NCBI RefSeq assembly: GCF_014198245.1
Contig: NZ_JACIHE010000011.1
Coordinates: 62,001 to 126,000, forward strand
From: Bradyrhizobium sp. cir1
GTDB lineage: Bacteria > Pseudomonadota > Alphaproteobacteria > Rhizobiales > Xanthobacteraceae
Length of the DNA: 64,000 nt
Reading direction: 5' to 3'
A program made the translations under genes and the position numbers. Of this stretch, positions 24,179 to 33,572 are shown piece after piece (the first letter of the stretch is position 1; each line of letters opens with the position of its first letter). The notes beneath the pieces were generated by a model that worked only from the letters and a program-made list of their open reading frames with translations, was not told the origin of the DNA and searched no databases.

Positions 24179-25411
24179 AACTTTCGCGCTCCGCCTGCCC
24201 GGCCGCCACAGCACGATTCCCGCGGCGACCAGGTCCAACACCACGCATATCGCGAACGCAGTCGTGTAATTGCCGGTGAGGCTTCGCACGAGGCCGACGA
24301 TACCCGGGCCAAAGGCGCTGACGACGCCGCTGATCGAGGTGCCCAATCCCATCGCGGCGGCGAAGGCGGCGGAGCCGAGCTCGCGCTGGATGATCAGGGG
24401 CGGGAACGTGATCATGTTGCCGATCGAGAAGCCGTAGACGGCACAGCACACCAGCAGCACGGTCGGGCTCGTGCTCTGGAGAAGCACGAAGAGCGCGGCC
24501 GCCTGGCTCGTCATCGACGCCGCGCAGGCAAGCCGCGGATCGAGCCGGTCGACGAACAGGCCGAGCGACAGGCGTCCGACCACCGCCATCGCGGCCATGA
24601 TGGTCACGGCAAGGCCGGCGCTGGCGCGACCGATCAGCGGTTCGAGGAACGTCACCTGGTGGATGATGAATCCCATCTGCGCCAGCAGCGCGATCGCGAT
24701 CGGCAGCACCATGGTCCAGAACGCCGCATTGGCGAGCAGCGCCTTGCGTGAATGCACTGGGGCGGCTGTGCCGGCAACGGAGGAGCGTCCACCCGATGCC
24801 AATGATGTCCCGCCGGGCCAACCGATGAAGCCGACGACCACCGGCAGCACCAGCACCACCATCGCGATCGTCGCCGCCAGCATCGCCGAACGGAAGCCGA
24901 TGCTGCCGGTCAGCGACAGCAGCAGCGGAACGAGGATGATGCCGCCGCAGGTCGCTCCGTTGAAGGCGAGGCTGAGCGCGAGGCCGCGGCGCCGCTCGAA
25001 CCAGGAATTGAGCACGGTCGCGATCACCACGGTGCCCATGCCGGTCCAGCCGACCGACATCAGCGCATAGGCGAGATAGAGCTGCCAGGGCGTCTGCATC
25101 AGCGCCAGCAGCACCGTCGACGCCCCCAGCGCGCAGAGACCGCACAGGATCAGCGAGCGCAGCCCGATGCGGGCAAGCAGGTCGTCGGTGAAAATGACGA
25201 GGACGGAGGTCAACAGAAACGAGAAGGTGCTGGCCGCGGAGACCAGCGTGCCCGGCCAGCCATGGGCGCGCTGGAGCTCGGCGAGATAGACGCCCTGGCC
25301 GTAAAGGCCGAAGCCGAACATGAAGAAGGCCATCAGGAAGCAGGCCAGCACAACGCGCCAGCCGCGATAGGACAGCGAAGATTCGTCAACGCCCGTTGCG
25401 GCAACCATCAA
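24164..25411 (-). CDS. MFS transporter
   Basis: The 415-residue protein has 12 predicted membrane helices, starting GWRVVLACFLMAFFMFGF after a short cytoplasmic tail. It resembles the oxalate/formate and monocarboxylate antiporter-like branch of the superfamily (MFGFGLYGQGVYLAEL, SVGWTGMGT). The last codons (VRRVG and stop) come from the palindromic repeat at 24037-24178, so the original C-terminus may have been replaced. The substrate is unknown. It is divergent to the enoyl-CoA hydratase gene. Confidence 0.9.
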   Translation of the reverse strand: MMVAATGVDESSLSYRGWRVVLACFLMAFFMFGFGLYGQGVYLAELQRAHGWPGTLVSAASTFSFLLTSVLVIFTDDLLARIGLRSLILCGLCALGASTVLLALMQTPWQLYLAYALMSVGWTGMGTVVIATVLNSWFERRRGLALSLAFNGATCGGIILVPLLLSLTGSIGFRSAMLAATIAMVVLVLPVVVGFIGWPGGTSLASGGRSSVAGTAAPVHSRKALLANAAFWTMVLPIAIALLAQMGFIIHQVTFLEPLIGRASAGLAVTIMAAMAVVGRLSLGLFVDRLDPRLACAASMTSQAAALFVLLQSTSPTVLLVCCAVYGFSIGNMITFPPLIIQRELGSAAFAAAMGLGTSISGVVSAFGPGIVGLVRSLTGNYTTAFAICVVLDLVAAGIVLWRPGRRSAKVRRVG

Positions 25412-25660
25412 TCGAGCCGGCCAGATGGAACTAAAGCGCGATCGTGCCCCACAACCACCGGTTTTTCAAATGAAACATTGTAGCTATTTGTTGCGGCGCG
25501 CAACGGCGCGTGACAGTAATGCAACCCGCGGTGGGCGCGGCCTCGCGCGCATCAACCGAAAAGGTTGAGCGAGCGCATTGGCACGCCTGCAAGATGATGT
25601 AGGCTGAGGCTTGCGAGACTCGCGGGCGACAAACGGCGCAGCGGCGCAGGGGGGGTTCTC

Positions 25661-26419
25661 ATGCCGAATGGCAATATCGTGGTCACCGAAGAGCGGGAGA
25701 CGCGCGTGATCACCCTGCGCCGTCCGGGCAAGAAGAACGCGATCACCCAGGACATGTACCGGGAGATGAGCCACGCCATCGACACCGCGCAGAACAATCC
25801 CGATATCCGATGCATGATCATCACCGGCGGCTCCGGCGTGTTCACCGCCGGCGACGACATCGACGACTTTCTCCACGCCGACACGGCGCGCCCAGAGACG
25901 CTGTCGAACGGCGCGAAATTTCTCTATTCGCTCGCCCTCAATACCAAGCCGATCATCGCCGCCGTTGACGGCGCGTCGATCGGCATGGGCACCGTGATGC
26001 TGTTTCATTGCGACTACGTGCTCGCCTCGACAGCCGCGACATTCTCCGCGCCCTACATCAAGCTCGGGCTCGTGCCGGTCGGCGCCGCCAGCCTCCTGAT
26101 GCCGAACACGATGGGGTACCAGCGCGCCTTCGCGATGCTGGTGATGGGGCGGACCTTCTCCGCCGCGGAAGCCGAAGCCGCAGGCTTCGTCAACAGCGTG
26201 GTCTCGCCGGGACATACGGAAGTCGAGGCGCGCAAGGTGGCGCGCGAGATCTGCCGGCTTCCGGCCGAGGCCGTCGCGACCTCGCGCAAACTGCTGCGCA
26301 CCCCGCCGGAGGAATTGACCCGCCGCATCGACCAGGAGGCCCATCTGTTCGGCGAGCGGTTGAAATCGGACGACGCAGTAGCTGCGTTCAATGCCTTTGC
26401 GAACAGGAAGAAGCGGTGA
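25661..26419 (+). CDS. Enoyl-CoA hydratase/isomerase family protein
   Basis: The 252-residue crotonase-fold protein has the oxyanion-hole segments RPGKKNAITQDMY and TAGDDIDDFLH (about residues 25-37 and 65-75) and GASIGMGTVMLFHCDYVLAS (about 105-124). Both Glu catalytic positions of classical hydratases are not clear, so it may be an isomerase or another crotonase. ATG 25661 follows GGGGGG. It is a single gene, ending in front of a palindromic repeat. Confidence 0.88.
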   Translation: MPNGNIVVTEERETRVITLRRPGKKNAITQDMYREMSHAIDTAQNNPDIRCMIITGGSGVFTAGDDIDDFLHADTARPETLSNGAKFLYSLALNTKPIIAAVDGASIGMGTVMLFHCDYVLASTAATFSAPYIKLGLVPVGAASLLMPNTMGYQRAFAMLVMGRTFSAAEAEAAGFVNSVVSPGHTEVEARKVAREICRLPAEAVATSRKLLRTPPEELTRRIDQEAHLFGERLKSDDAVAAFNAFANRKKR

Positions 26420-26427
26420 GCCCCACC

Positions 26428-26551
26428 GTCATTCCGGGGCGCGCGTAGCGCGAGCCCGGAATCCATCGGGCCACAGAGTTGATGGATGAATGGATTCTCA
26501 GATGCGCAATTGCGCATCATAGCTCGCGACTTCGTCGCGCCCCGGAATGAC
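26428..26551. repeat. Palindromic REP-type repeat (GTCATTCC family)
   Basis: The element begins GTCATTCCGGGGCGCG and ends CGCGCCCCGGAATGAC, inverted over 16 bases. It lies 8 bases after the enoyl-CoA hydratase stop. The same family recurs at 38770, 44502 and 58210. Confidence 0.8.
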
Positions 26552-26599
26552 GGCGAGAACTTTCGTGAAATCTTCGCGCCGAACGACTAATCTGGTTCC

Positions 26600-28258
26600 A
26601 TGCAATACCGATCGATCCTTGCTGCGCTCGTCCTCGCGCTTGCCTCCCTCCCCGCCTCTGTGCAGACCGCCGCACCCGTCGAGCTGCGCATTCTCGCGAT
26701 CAACGATTTCCACGGCAATCTGCGGCCGCCGCCGGGCGGCATCCGCATCAATGACCCCGAGGACAAGACCAGGAAGGTGATGGTCGCGGCCGGCGGCGCC
26801 GAGTACATGGCGACGCTGGTCAAGCAGCTGCGCGAAGGGCACAGGAACACGATCTTCGTTGCCGCCGGCGATCTGATCGGGGCGAGCCCGTTCCTGTCGG
26901 CAATGTTCCACGACGAGCCCTCGATCGAATCGCTCTCGATGATGGGGCTTGCGATTACCTCAGTCGGCAATCACGAATTCGACGAGGGCAAGACCGAGCT
27001 GCTCAGGATGCAGAACGGCGGCTGCCATCCGCTCGACGGCTGCCAGGGGCCGCATCCCTTCCTAGGTGCCAAATTCCACTATCTCGCAGCCTCCACCGTG
27101 GAAACCGCAACCGGCAAGAGCGTGCTGCCGCCCTACGAGATCAGGGAGTTCGACGGCATCCCTGTCGCCTTCATCGGACTGACCCTGAAGGAGACTGCAG
27201 GCATCGTCTCGCCATCAGGCATCGCCGGTCTCGAATTCCGCGACGAGGCCGAGACGGTGAATGCGCTGGTGCCGCAGTTGAAGGCGCGCGGCGTCGAGGC
27301 GATCGTGGTGCTGATCCACCAGGGCGGCGAGCCCTCAGGCGACTACAACGAATGCCCCGCCATTACGGGGCCCATCGTCGATATCGTAAAGAAGTTCGAT
27401 CGCGCCGTCGACGTCGTCGTCAGCGGCCACACCCATCGCGCCTATGTCTGCGATATCGACGGGCGGCTCGTCACCAGCGGCGACAAGTACGGCACACTGG
27501 TCACGGCGATCGACCTCAAGCTCGATCCGGCAACCCGCGACATTGTCAGCGCGAAGGGCGAGAACGTCATCGTCGCAAATGCCTCGCTGGCGAAGGACCC
27601 CGAACAGACCGCATTGATCGACGCCTATGACAAGCTGTCGGCGCCGATCGCCAACCGGCCGGCCGGATCGGTGACGCAGACGCTGTCGCGCGTTCCGAAC
27701 GAGGCCGGCGAAAGCGCGCTCGGCGATGTCATCGCGGATGCGCAACTCGCGGCGACCAGGGAGGCCAAGGATGGTGGCGCTGTCATCGCGCTCACCAATC
27801 CCGGCGGCATCCGCACCGATATCGTCCCGAAGGAGAACGGCGCGATAACGTTCGGCGATGTTTTCGCCAGCCAGCCATTCCGCAACCGCCTCGTCACCAT
27901 GACGCTCACGGGCAGCCAGCTGAAGGACATGCTGGAGCAGCAATGGCTCGATCCGAAGCGACCGCGGATCCTGCAGGTGTCGAACGGGTTCAATTACACC
28001 TGGGACAGCTCGAAGCCGTTCGGCGAACGCATCGCATCCGAGAAGATGACGCTCAACGGCAGGCCGATCGAGGCTGGGACCGGCTACCGAGTCACCCTCA
28101 ACGACTACCTCGCCGTCGGCGGCGATGGCTTCACGGTCGCCAAGCAGGGCTCGGCGCCGCAATATGGCGGCTACGATGCCGATGCGCTGTTCGCCTTTTT
28201 CCGGGCGCACGGGCCGATCGGCCCGCTGCCTCCGACTCGCATCCTGCGCGTGAATTGA
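26600..28258 (+). CDS. Secreted bifunctional 5'-nucleotidase / 2',3'-cyclic phosphodiesterase family
   Basis: The 552-residue protein has a signal peptide (SILAALVLALASLPASVQT), an N-terminal metallophosphatase domain with LAINDFHGN, GDLIG, GNHEFDEG and SGHTHRAY (metal ligands), and a C-terminal 5'-nucleotidase domain with NPGGIRTD and GDVFASQPFRN. It should release phosphate from nucleotides in the periplasm. Its stop overlaps a FixK-type palindrome that probably belongs to the next gene. Confidence 0.93.
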   Translation: MQYRSILAALVLALASLPASVQTAAPVELRILAINDFHGNLRPPPGGIRINDPEDKTRKVMVAAGGAEYMATLVKQLREGHRNTIFVAAGDLIGASPFLSAMFHDEPSIESLSMMGLAITSVGNHEFDEGKTELLRMQNGGCHPLDGCQGPHPFLGAKFHYLAASTVETATGKSVLPPYEIREFDGIPVAFIGLTLKETAGIVSPSGIAGLEFRDEAETVNALVPQLKARGVEAIVVLIHQGGEPSGDYNECPAITGPIVDIVKKFDRAVDVVVSGHTHRAYVCDIDGRLVTSGDKYGTLVTAIDLKLDPATRDIVSAKGENVIVANASLAKDPEQTALIDAYDKLSAPIANRPAGSVTQTLSRVPNEAGESALGDVIADAQLAATREAKDGGAVIALTNPGGIRTDIVPKENGAITFGDVFASQPFRNRLVTMTLTGSQLKDMLEQQWLDPKRPRILQVSNGFNYTWDSSKPFGERIASEKMTLNGRPIEAGTGYRVTLNDYLAVGGDGFTVAKQGSAPQYGGYDADALFAFFRAHGPIGPLPPTRILRVN

Positions 28259-28268
28259 TCCGGATCAA
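28255..28268. promoter_or_regulatory. Perfect FixK/FNR-type palindrome
   Basis: TTGATCCGGATCAA is a perfect 14-base palindrome and fits TTGAT-N4-ATCAA exactly. It lies 125 bases before the deacetylase-like gene and overlaps the last base pairs of the 5'-nucleotidase gene. This predicts low-oxygen activation of the downstream gene. Confidence 0.6.
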
Positions 28269-28392
28269 ACGGGCCGGAACGGGACAACCCTTTGCCATTC
28301 CCGTCCAAGCGCATAGATTGGGTTTGGCATTGCGTTTTGGCGCCGGATGCGCCAAGCGACGTCAAGAGCCCATTCCCAGTGAGCCCGACCTG

Positions 28393-29322
28393 ATGAGCAC
28401 GCTTCTTCTCTCCCACAAGGCCTGCCTCGACCACGTCACGCCGCCGGGACACCCCGAACGGCCTGACCGCCTGCGCGCGGTGGAGGAAGCGCTGTCGCAT
28501 GAGCGCTTCCAGTTCCTGGTGCGCGACCAGGCGCCGGAGGGCGATCTCGATCTCGTCACGCTCTGCCACAACGAGCATTACGTCACCGAGCTGCGCCACA
28601 TCGCCCCGACCAGCGGCCAGGTCTATATCGACGGCGACACCTCGATGTCCCCGGGCACGTGGGAAGCGGTGATGCGCGGCATCGGCGGCGCGGTGGCTGC
28701 GACCGAAGCGGTGATGAATGGCGAGCACCGCAACGCTTTCGTCGCGATACGCCCGCCGGGCCATCACGCCGAGATCGGCAAGCCGATGGGCTTCTGCTTC
28801 TTCGACAATGTCGCGATCGCCGCGCGCCACGCGCAGCGCAAATACGGCATCAAGCGCGCGGCCATCGTCGATTTCGACGTGCACCACGGCAACGGCACGC
28901 AGGACATCTTCTGGTCGGACCCGACCGTGATGTACTGCTCGACGCATCAGATGCCGCTGTTTCCGGGCACCGGCGCGAAGAGCGAACGCGGTGACCACGA
29001 CACCATCGTCAACGCACCGCTGGCGTCAGAAGACGGCGGGCCGGAATTCCGTTCCGCGTTCGAGAATTTGATCCTGCCGCAGCTCGAAAAATTCAGCCCC
29101 GAGCTGCTCATCATCTCGGCGGGCTTCGATGCGCATTACCGCGACCCGCTCGCCTCGCTGAACCTGCGCGCCGAAGACTATGCCTGGGTGACGCGCAAGC
29201 TGATGGACCTCGCCGACAAGTCCGCCGGGGGACGCGTTGTTTCGGTGCTCGAGGGCGGCTATGACCTGCAAGGACTGAAAGAATCTGTTACGGCGCATGT
29301 CGGCGCCCTGATGGGCGCTTAA
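28393..29322 (+). CDS. Histone-deacetylase-like (acetoin utilisation/acetylpolyamine amidohydrolase) family protein
   Basis: ATG 28393 gives 309 residues. The zinc hydrolase motifs are RPPGHHAEIGKPMGFCFFDN (split, with the catalytic His pair), DFDVHHGNGTQ (metal Asp and His), ISAGFDAHYRDPL (metal Asp) and LEGGYDLQGL. Bacterial relatives remove acetyl groups from polyamines, small amides or lysines. The ribosome site is weak. A FixK-type palindrome upstream suggests microoxic control. It is followed 73 bases later by xseB. Confidence 0.93.
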   Translation: MSTLLLSHKACLDHVTPPGHPERPDRLRAVEEALSHERFQFLVRDQAPEGDLDLVTLCHNEHYVTELRHIAPTSGQVYIDGDTSMSPGTWEAVMRGIGGAVAATEAVMNGEHRNAFVAIRPPGHHAEIGKPMGFCFFDNVAIAARHAQRKYGIKRAAIVDFDVHHGNGTQDIFWSDPTVMYCSTHQMPLFPGTGAKSERGDHDTIVNAPLASEDGGPEFRSAFENLILPQLEKFSPELLIISAGFDAHYRDPLASLNLRAEDYAWVTRKLMDLADKSAGGRVVSVLEGGYDLQGLKESVTAHVGALMGA

Positions 29323-29395
29323 CGGACTCGCCACATTAAGCCCGCAAAACCCGCCTTCACTGTGGGCTAAGCGAATCGGGCAATCGGAAACGGAT

Positions 29396-29647
29396 ATGGC
29401 CGAAAATACCCAAATCGACGTCTCCAGGCTCACCTTCGAGCGCGCGATCGAGGAACTCGAAACGATCGTGAAGCGGCTCGAGGACGGCAAGGTGCCGCTC
29501 GAGGAATCCGTGACGATCTACGAGCGCGGCGAGGCCCTGAAGCGCCGCTGCGAGGAACTGTTGCGCCAGGCCGAGGCCCGCGTCGACAAGATCACCACCG
29601 ATGCCAGCGGCCAGCCTACCGGAACCGCACCGCTCGATGTCCAGTAA
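29396..29647 (+). CDS. xseB: Exodeoxyribonuclease VII small subunit
   Basis: The 83-residue protein has the full XseB motif TFERAIEELETIVKRLEDGK followed by PLEESVTIYERGEALKRRCE. It pairs with XseA to degrade single-stranded DNA. The usual alphaproteobacterial order is xseB-ispA-dxs; here no ispA lies before dxs. Confidence 0.96.
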   Translation: MAENTQIDVSRLTFERAIEELETIVKRLEDGKVPLEESVTIYERGEALKRRCEELLRQAEARVDKITTDASGQPTGTAPLDVQ

Positions 29648-30235
29648 GGGCGACGGTCAGGCCCCAGTTTCGGGCATTTGAAGCCTGCATTTTTTCATGA
29701 TTGCACGCTGCTGATTGCTCTCACGCGGCGGGCCAACCCGGGACAAGAATCAAGGGAACTCCTTCCCGAGGGCCGCCCGGCCCCTCGAATCCGCCAAAAA
29801 GCCCTCGCTCCCGCTCAAAAATACTGCTGCGGAACCGGGCAAGACTGGAACCCCGCCGCCGGCGCCACAGTTAACCACTCTGGCCCAGGGGTTGCAGGTG
29901 CATGCCCGTAATCGGCCCGGCGGGTTGGCTTTGGCCCAAGCTTTGGTGTAAAGCTGCGCGGAGTGTGGCTTTTTGTTAGCCTTGACGTGGGCACCGATTA
30001 CCAACGACAAGCGCTTCAAATTGCTAATGAAATTGGCTTGGACGGACGAAGCCGATCTAAGTGACAGGGATCACAGAGACTGAACCGGAGCGCACTTAAG
30101 CTCACCTAAGCTTGAAGACGGGGCCTTGCCCCATGCAGGTGGCTCCGACGGTTTAAGGACTCGCGCTGCGCCGATATTGTGCAAACCCATCGCGCGCCGG
30201 AACGAACTTCCGGCGCTGACAAATTGGAAATCGCC
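29648..30235. other. Long intergenic region between xseB and dxs
   Basis: These 588 bases hold no convincing gene. A CRP/FNR-like palindrome GTGACAGGGATCAC lies at 30061-30074. GC-rich segments with C-runs and A-runs (about 29760-29830) could form a terminator-like structure, but no clean stem with a T-run was found. A long dxs leader is possible. Confidence 0.45.
30061..30074. promoter_or_regulatory. CRP/FNR-family-like palindrome upstream of dxs
   Basis: GTGACAGGGATCAC fits GTGA-N6-TCAC, the core of CRP-type sites, 162 bases before the dxs start. It is a single match and may be chance. Confidence 0.3.
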
Positions 30236-32164
30236 GTGAACGCATACAGCAAGACGCCGCTTCTCGACACCATCCGGACGCCGGAAGACCTGCGCAAGCT
30301 CAAGATCGAGCAGGTTCGCCAGGTCGCCGACGAGCTGCGGCAGGAGACCATCGATGCCGTCTCGGTGACCGGCGGTCACTTCGGCGCGGGCCTCGGCGTG
30401 GTCGAGCTCACCACCGCGATCCATTATGTCTTCGATACGCCGCGCGACCGCCTGATCTGGGACGTCGGCCACCAGGCCTATCCGCACAAGATCCTCACCG
30501 GCCGGCGCGACCGCATCCGCACGCTGCGCACCGGCGGCGGCCTGTCCGGCTTCACCAAGCGCAGCGAGAGCGATTACGATCCGTTCGGCGCGGCGCATTC
30601 CTCGACCTCGATCTCCGCCGGCCTCGGCATGGCCGTGGCGCGCGACCTCTCCGGCGGCAAGAACAACGTTATCGCCGTGATCGGTGACGGTGCGATGTCG
30701 GCGGGCATGGCCTATGAGGCCATGAACAATGCCGGTGCGATGAACTCGCGCCTGATCGTCATCCTCAACGACAACGACATGTCGATCGCGCCGCCGGTCG
30801 GCGCCATGAGCGCCTATCTGTCGCGGCTCTACTCCGGCAAGACCTATCGCACGCTGCGCGAGGCGGCCAAGCAGATCAACAAGCGCCTGCCCAAGATCAT
30901 CGCCAACCGTGCCAACCGCGTCGAGGAATATTCGCGCGGCTTCATGATGGACGGCGGCACGCTGTTCGAGGAGCTCGGTTTCTATTACGTCGGCCCGATC
31001 GACGGCCATAACCTCGACCATCTCCTGCCCGTGCTGAAGAACGTGCGCGACATGGAGGAAGGCCCGATCCTGGTTCACGTCGTGACCCAGAAGGGCAAGG
31101 GCTACGGCCCGGCGGAAGCCTCCGCCGACAAGTACCACGCCGTCGTCAAATTCGACGTCGCGACCGGCACGCAGGCCAAGGCCAAGCCGAATGCGCCGGC
31201 CTATCAGAACGTGTTCGGCCAGAGCCTCGTCAAGGAAGCGCAGAAGGACGACAAGATCGTCGCCATCACGGCGGCGATGCCGTCCGGCACCGGCGTCGAC
31301 ATCTTCAACAAGGCGTTCCCGGACCGCACCTTCGACGTCGGTATCGCCGAGCAGCACGCGGTGACGTTTGCCGCCGGTCTTGCCAGCGAAGGCTACAAGC
31401 CGTTCTGCGCGATCTACTCGACCTTCCTGCAGCGCGGCTACGACCAGATCGTGCATGACGTCGCGATCCAGAACCTGCCCGTCCGCTTCGCCATCGACCG
31501 CGCCGGCCTCGTCGGCGCCGACGGCGCGACGCATGCCGGCTCGTTCGACAACGCCTATCTCGGCTGTCTGCCCAACATAGTGATCATGGCGGCCGCGGAC
31601 GAGGCCGAGCTCGTGCACATGGTGGCGACCCAGGTCGCGATCGACGACCGTCCGAGCTCGCTGCGCTATCCGCGCGGCGAGGGCCGCGGCATCGAAATGC
31701 CCGAGGTCGGCATTCCGCTCGAGATCGGCAAGGGCCGCATGATCCGCCAGGGCAGCAAGATCGCCCTGCTCTCCTTCGGCACCCGCCTTGCCGAATGCGA
31801 GAAGGCGGCCGACGAGCTCGCCGCCCACGGCCTGTCGACCACGATCGCGGATGCGCGCTTCATGAAGCCGCTCGACACCGAGCTGGTGCTCAAGCTCGCC
31901 CGCGACCACGAGATCCTGATCACGATCGAGGAAGGCTCGGTCGGCGGCTTCGGCTCGCATGTCGCGCAGTTCCTGACCGATCAAGGCGTGCTCGACACCG
32001 GCATGGTCAAGTTCCGCTCGATGGTGCTGCCCGACGTGTTCCAGGACCACGACACGCCGGCCGCGATGTACGGCCGCGCCGGTCTCGACGCCAAGGGCAT
32101 CGTCGCCAAGGTTTTCGAAGCGCTCGGCAAGGACGTGAAGGCCGAGACGGTCAAGCTCGCCTGA
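30236..32164 (+). CDS. dxs: 1-deoxy-D-xylulose-5-phosphate synthase
   Basis: The start is GTG 30236 (642 residues), where the protein then reads VNAYSKTPLLDTIRTPEDL, the usual Dxs N-terminus; an upstream in-frame ATG (30179) would add 19 atypical residues. The thiamine-diphosphate motif is GDGAMSAGMAYEAMNNAG with NDNDMSIAPP, and the transketolase domains follow (GIAEQHAVTFAAGLASEGYKP). It makes DXP from pyruvate and glyceraldehyde 3-phosphate for the MEP isoprenoid route, which also feeds hopanoids and carotenoids in this group. Confidence 0.96.
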   Translation: MNAYSKTPLLDTIRTPEDLRKLKIEQVRQVADELRQETIDAVSVTGGHFGAGLGVVELTTAIHYVFDTPRDRLIWDVGHQAYPHKILTGRRDRIRTLRTGGGLSGFTKRSESDYDPFGAAHSSTSISAGLGMAVARDLSGGKNNVIAVIGDGAMSAGMAYEAMNNAGAMNSRLIVILNDNDMSIAPPVGAMSAYLSRLYSGKTYRTLREAAKQINKRLPKIIANRANRVEEYSRGFMMDGGTLFEELGFYYVGPIDGHNLDHLLPVLKNVRDMEEGPILVHVVTQKGKGYGPAEASADKYHAVVKFDVATGTQAKAKPNAPAYQNVFGQSLVKEAQKDDKIVAITAAMPSGTGVDIFNKAFPDRTFDVGIAEQHAVTFAAGLASEGYKPFCAIYSTFLQRGYDQIVHDVAIQNLPVRFAIDRAGLVGADGATHAGSFDNAYLGCLPNIVIMAAADEAELVHMVATQVAIDDRPSSLRYPRGEGRGIEMPEVGIPLEIGKGRMIRQGSKIALLSFGTRLAECEKAADELAAHGLSTTIADARFMKPLDTELVLKLARDHEILITIEEGSVGGFGSHVAQFLTDQGVLDTGMVKFRSMVLPDVFQDHDTPAAMYGRAGLDAKGIVAKVFEALGKDVKAETVKLA

Positions 32165-32201
32165 GGGCGAGCTTCGGCCTTCGGCAAGGCGACACGCTTC
32201 C

Positions 32202-32756
32202 ATGAAGATCTATCTGGCAGGTCCCGATGTGTTCCTGCCGGACGCGGTCGAGATCGGCCGGCGTAAGGCTGCGATCTGCGCGGCGCACGGGCTCACCGGC
32301 CTCTATCCACTCGACAACGCCATCGACCTCACCGCGCCCGACGCGTCGCGGCAGATCTTTTCCGGCAACGAGGCGATGATGGATGCGGCCGATGCCATCA
32401 TCGCAAACCTGACGCCGTTCCGCGGCGCGGGCGCCGATCCCGGCACCGTCTACGAGCTCGGCTACATGGCCGGCCGGCGCAAATTCTGCCTGGCCTATTC
32501 CAACGATGGCGCCGTCTATGCCGATCGTGTCGGCCGCTTCATGGAGGTCACGTCCGAAGACGGGCGGCTGGCCGATGCCCAGGGGCTGACGGTCGAGGAC
32601 TTTGGCCTCGTCGACAACCTCATGATGATCCATGCGCTGGAGCTGCACGGCTGCCCGCTGGTGACGCCGGCGCAGATGCCGGTCGACGTCTGGCACGACC
32701 TTGCCGCGTTCGAGACTTGCGTCCGGATGGCGGCCGCGCGATTGATCGTTACATAA
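32202..32756 (+). CDS. Nucleoside 2-deoxyribosyltransferase family protein
   Basis: The 184-residue protein has the family N-terminus KIYLAGPDVFLPDA, the nucleotide-pocket motif IIANLTPFRG and the catalytic Glu in GTVYELGYMAGR. These enzymes move deoxyribose between bases in salvage. It lies 37 bases after dxs. Confidence 0.88.
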   Translation: MKIYLAGPDVFLPDAVEIGRRKAAICAAHGLTGLYPLDNAIDLTAPDASRQIFSGNEAMMDAADAIIANLTPFRGAGADPGTVYELGYMAGRRKFCLAYSNDGAVYADRVGRFMEVTSEDGRLADAQGLTVEDFGLVDNLMMIHALELHGCPLVTPAQMPVDVWHDLAAFETCVRMAAARLIVT

Positions 32757-32762
32757 GCGCCA

Positions 32763-32810
32763 GAGCATGATCCGGAACGTGTGCAGCGGTTTTCCGATAA
32801 GATCATGCTC
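32763..32810. repeat. Short palindromic repeat (GAGCATGATC family)
   Basis: GAGCATGATC and GATCATGCTC are perfect 10-base inverted arms around 28 bases containing CGGTTTTCCG. I recall this unit as a common dispersed intergenic repeat of rhizobia; that is from memory. Confidence 0.7.
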
Positions 32811-32837
32811 AGTCAATAAGTCGTCTTCGGAGAGCCA

Positions 32838-33572
32838 ATGTCCCCTGCCCGCAAGCGCGCGGATGTTTTGCTGGTCGAGCGCGGCCTGTTCGAGAGCCGG
32901 GCGCGGGCGCGCGCGGCCATCGAGGCCGGCCTCGTCACCGCCAACGACAAGCAGGTTTCAAAACCGTCGGAGACGATCGCCGAGGATGCGGTGATCCAGG
33001 CCGAGCCGGCGCACCCCTACGTTTCGCGCGGCGGCGTCAAGCTTGCCGGCGCGCTGGAGCGCTACCCGATCGAGATCGAGGATCATGTCTGCCTCGATGT
33101 CGGCGCTTCCACCGGCGGCTTCACCGAGGTGCTGCTGGCGAACGGCGCGAGCCTGGTGTTCGCGATCGATGTCGGCACCAGCCAGCTGCATCCCTCGCTG
33201 CGCGATCATCCCAAGATCGTGTCGATGGAGGAGACCGACATCCGTAGCTATGAGAGCAAGCGCCTACCGGCGCGGCCCGATATCGTCGTCATCGACGTCA
33301 GCTTCATCTCGCTGAAGAGCGTGCTGCCGGTGGCGCTATCGCTGGCGGCGGCCCCGATGAGCCTGCTGGCGCTGATCAAGCCGCAATTCGAGGCTGACAG
33401 GAAGCACAACAAGAAGGGCATCATTCGCGACGCCGCCGTGCACCAGGAAATCTGCGACGACATCGCGGCGTTTGCGGCCTCGCTCGGCTGCACCGATATC
33501 GAGGTGTTCCCCTCGTCGATCACGGGCGGCGACGGCAACATCGAATTCTTCCTGGGCGCGCGCCGTGGTTGA
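32838..33572 (+). CDS. tlyA: TlyA family rRNA (cytidine-2'-O)-methyltransferase
   Basis: The 244-residue protein has an N-terminal S4 RNA-binding domain (RADVLLVERGLFESRARARA) and an FtsJ-type methyltransferase domain with LDVGASTGGFTEVLL (SAM motif) and IDVSFISLKSVLP. TlyA methylates rRNA cytidines at the 2'-O position in some bacteria; alphaproteobacterial homologues are less studied. Its stop overlaps the GTG of the next methyltransferase gene by 8 bases. Confidence 0.93.
   Translation: MSPARKRADVLLVERGLFESRARARAAIEAGLVTANDKQVSKPSETIAEDAVIQAEPAHPYVSRGGVKLAGALERYPIEIEDHVCLDVGASTGGFTEVLLANGASLVFAIDVGTSQLHPSLRDHPKIVSMEETDIRSYESKRLPARPDIVVIDVSFISLKSVLPVALSLAAAPMSLLALIKPQFEADRKHNKKGIIRDAAVHQEICDDIAAFAASLGCTDIEVFPSSITGGDGNIEFFLGARRG

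Noticed and set aside
30071..32203. A 710-codon open frame on the minus strand opposite dxs
   Set aside because: It has no recognisable domain and mirrors the codon pattern of dxs.
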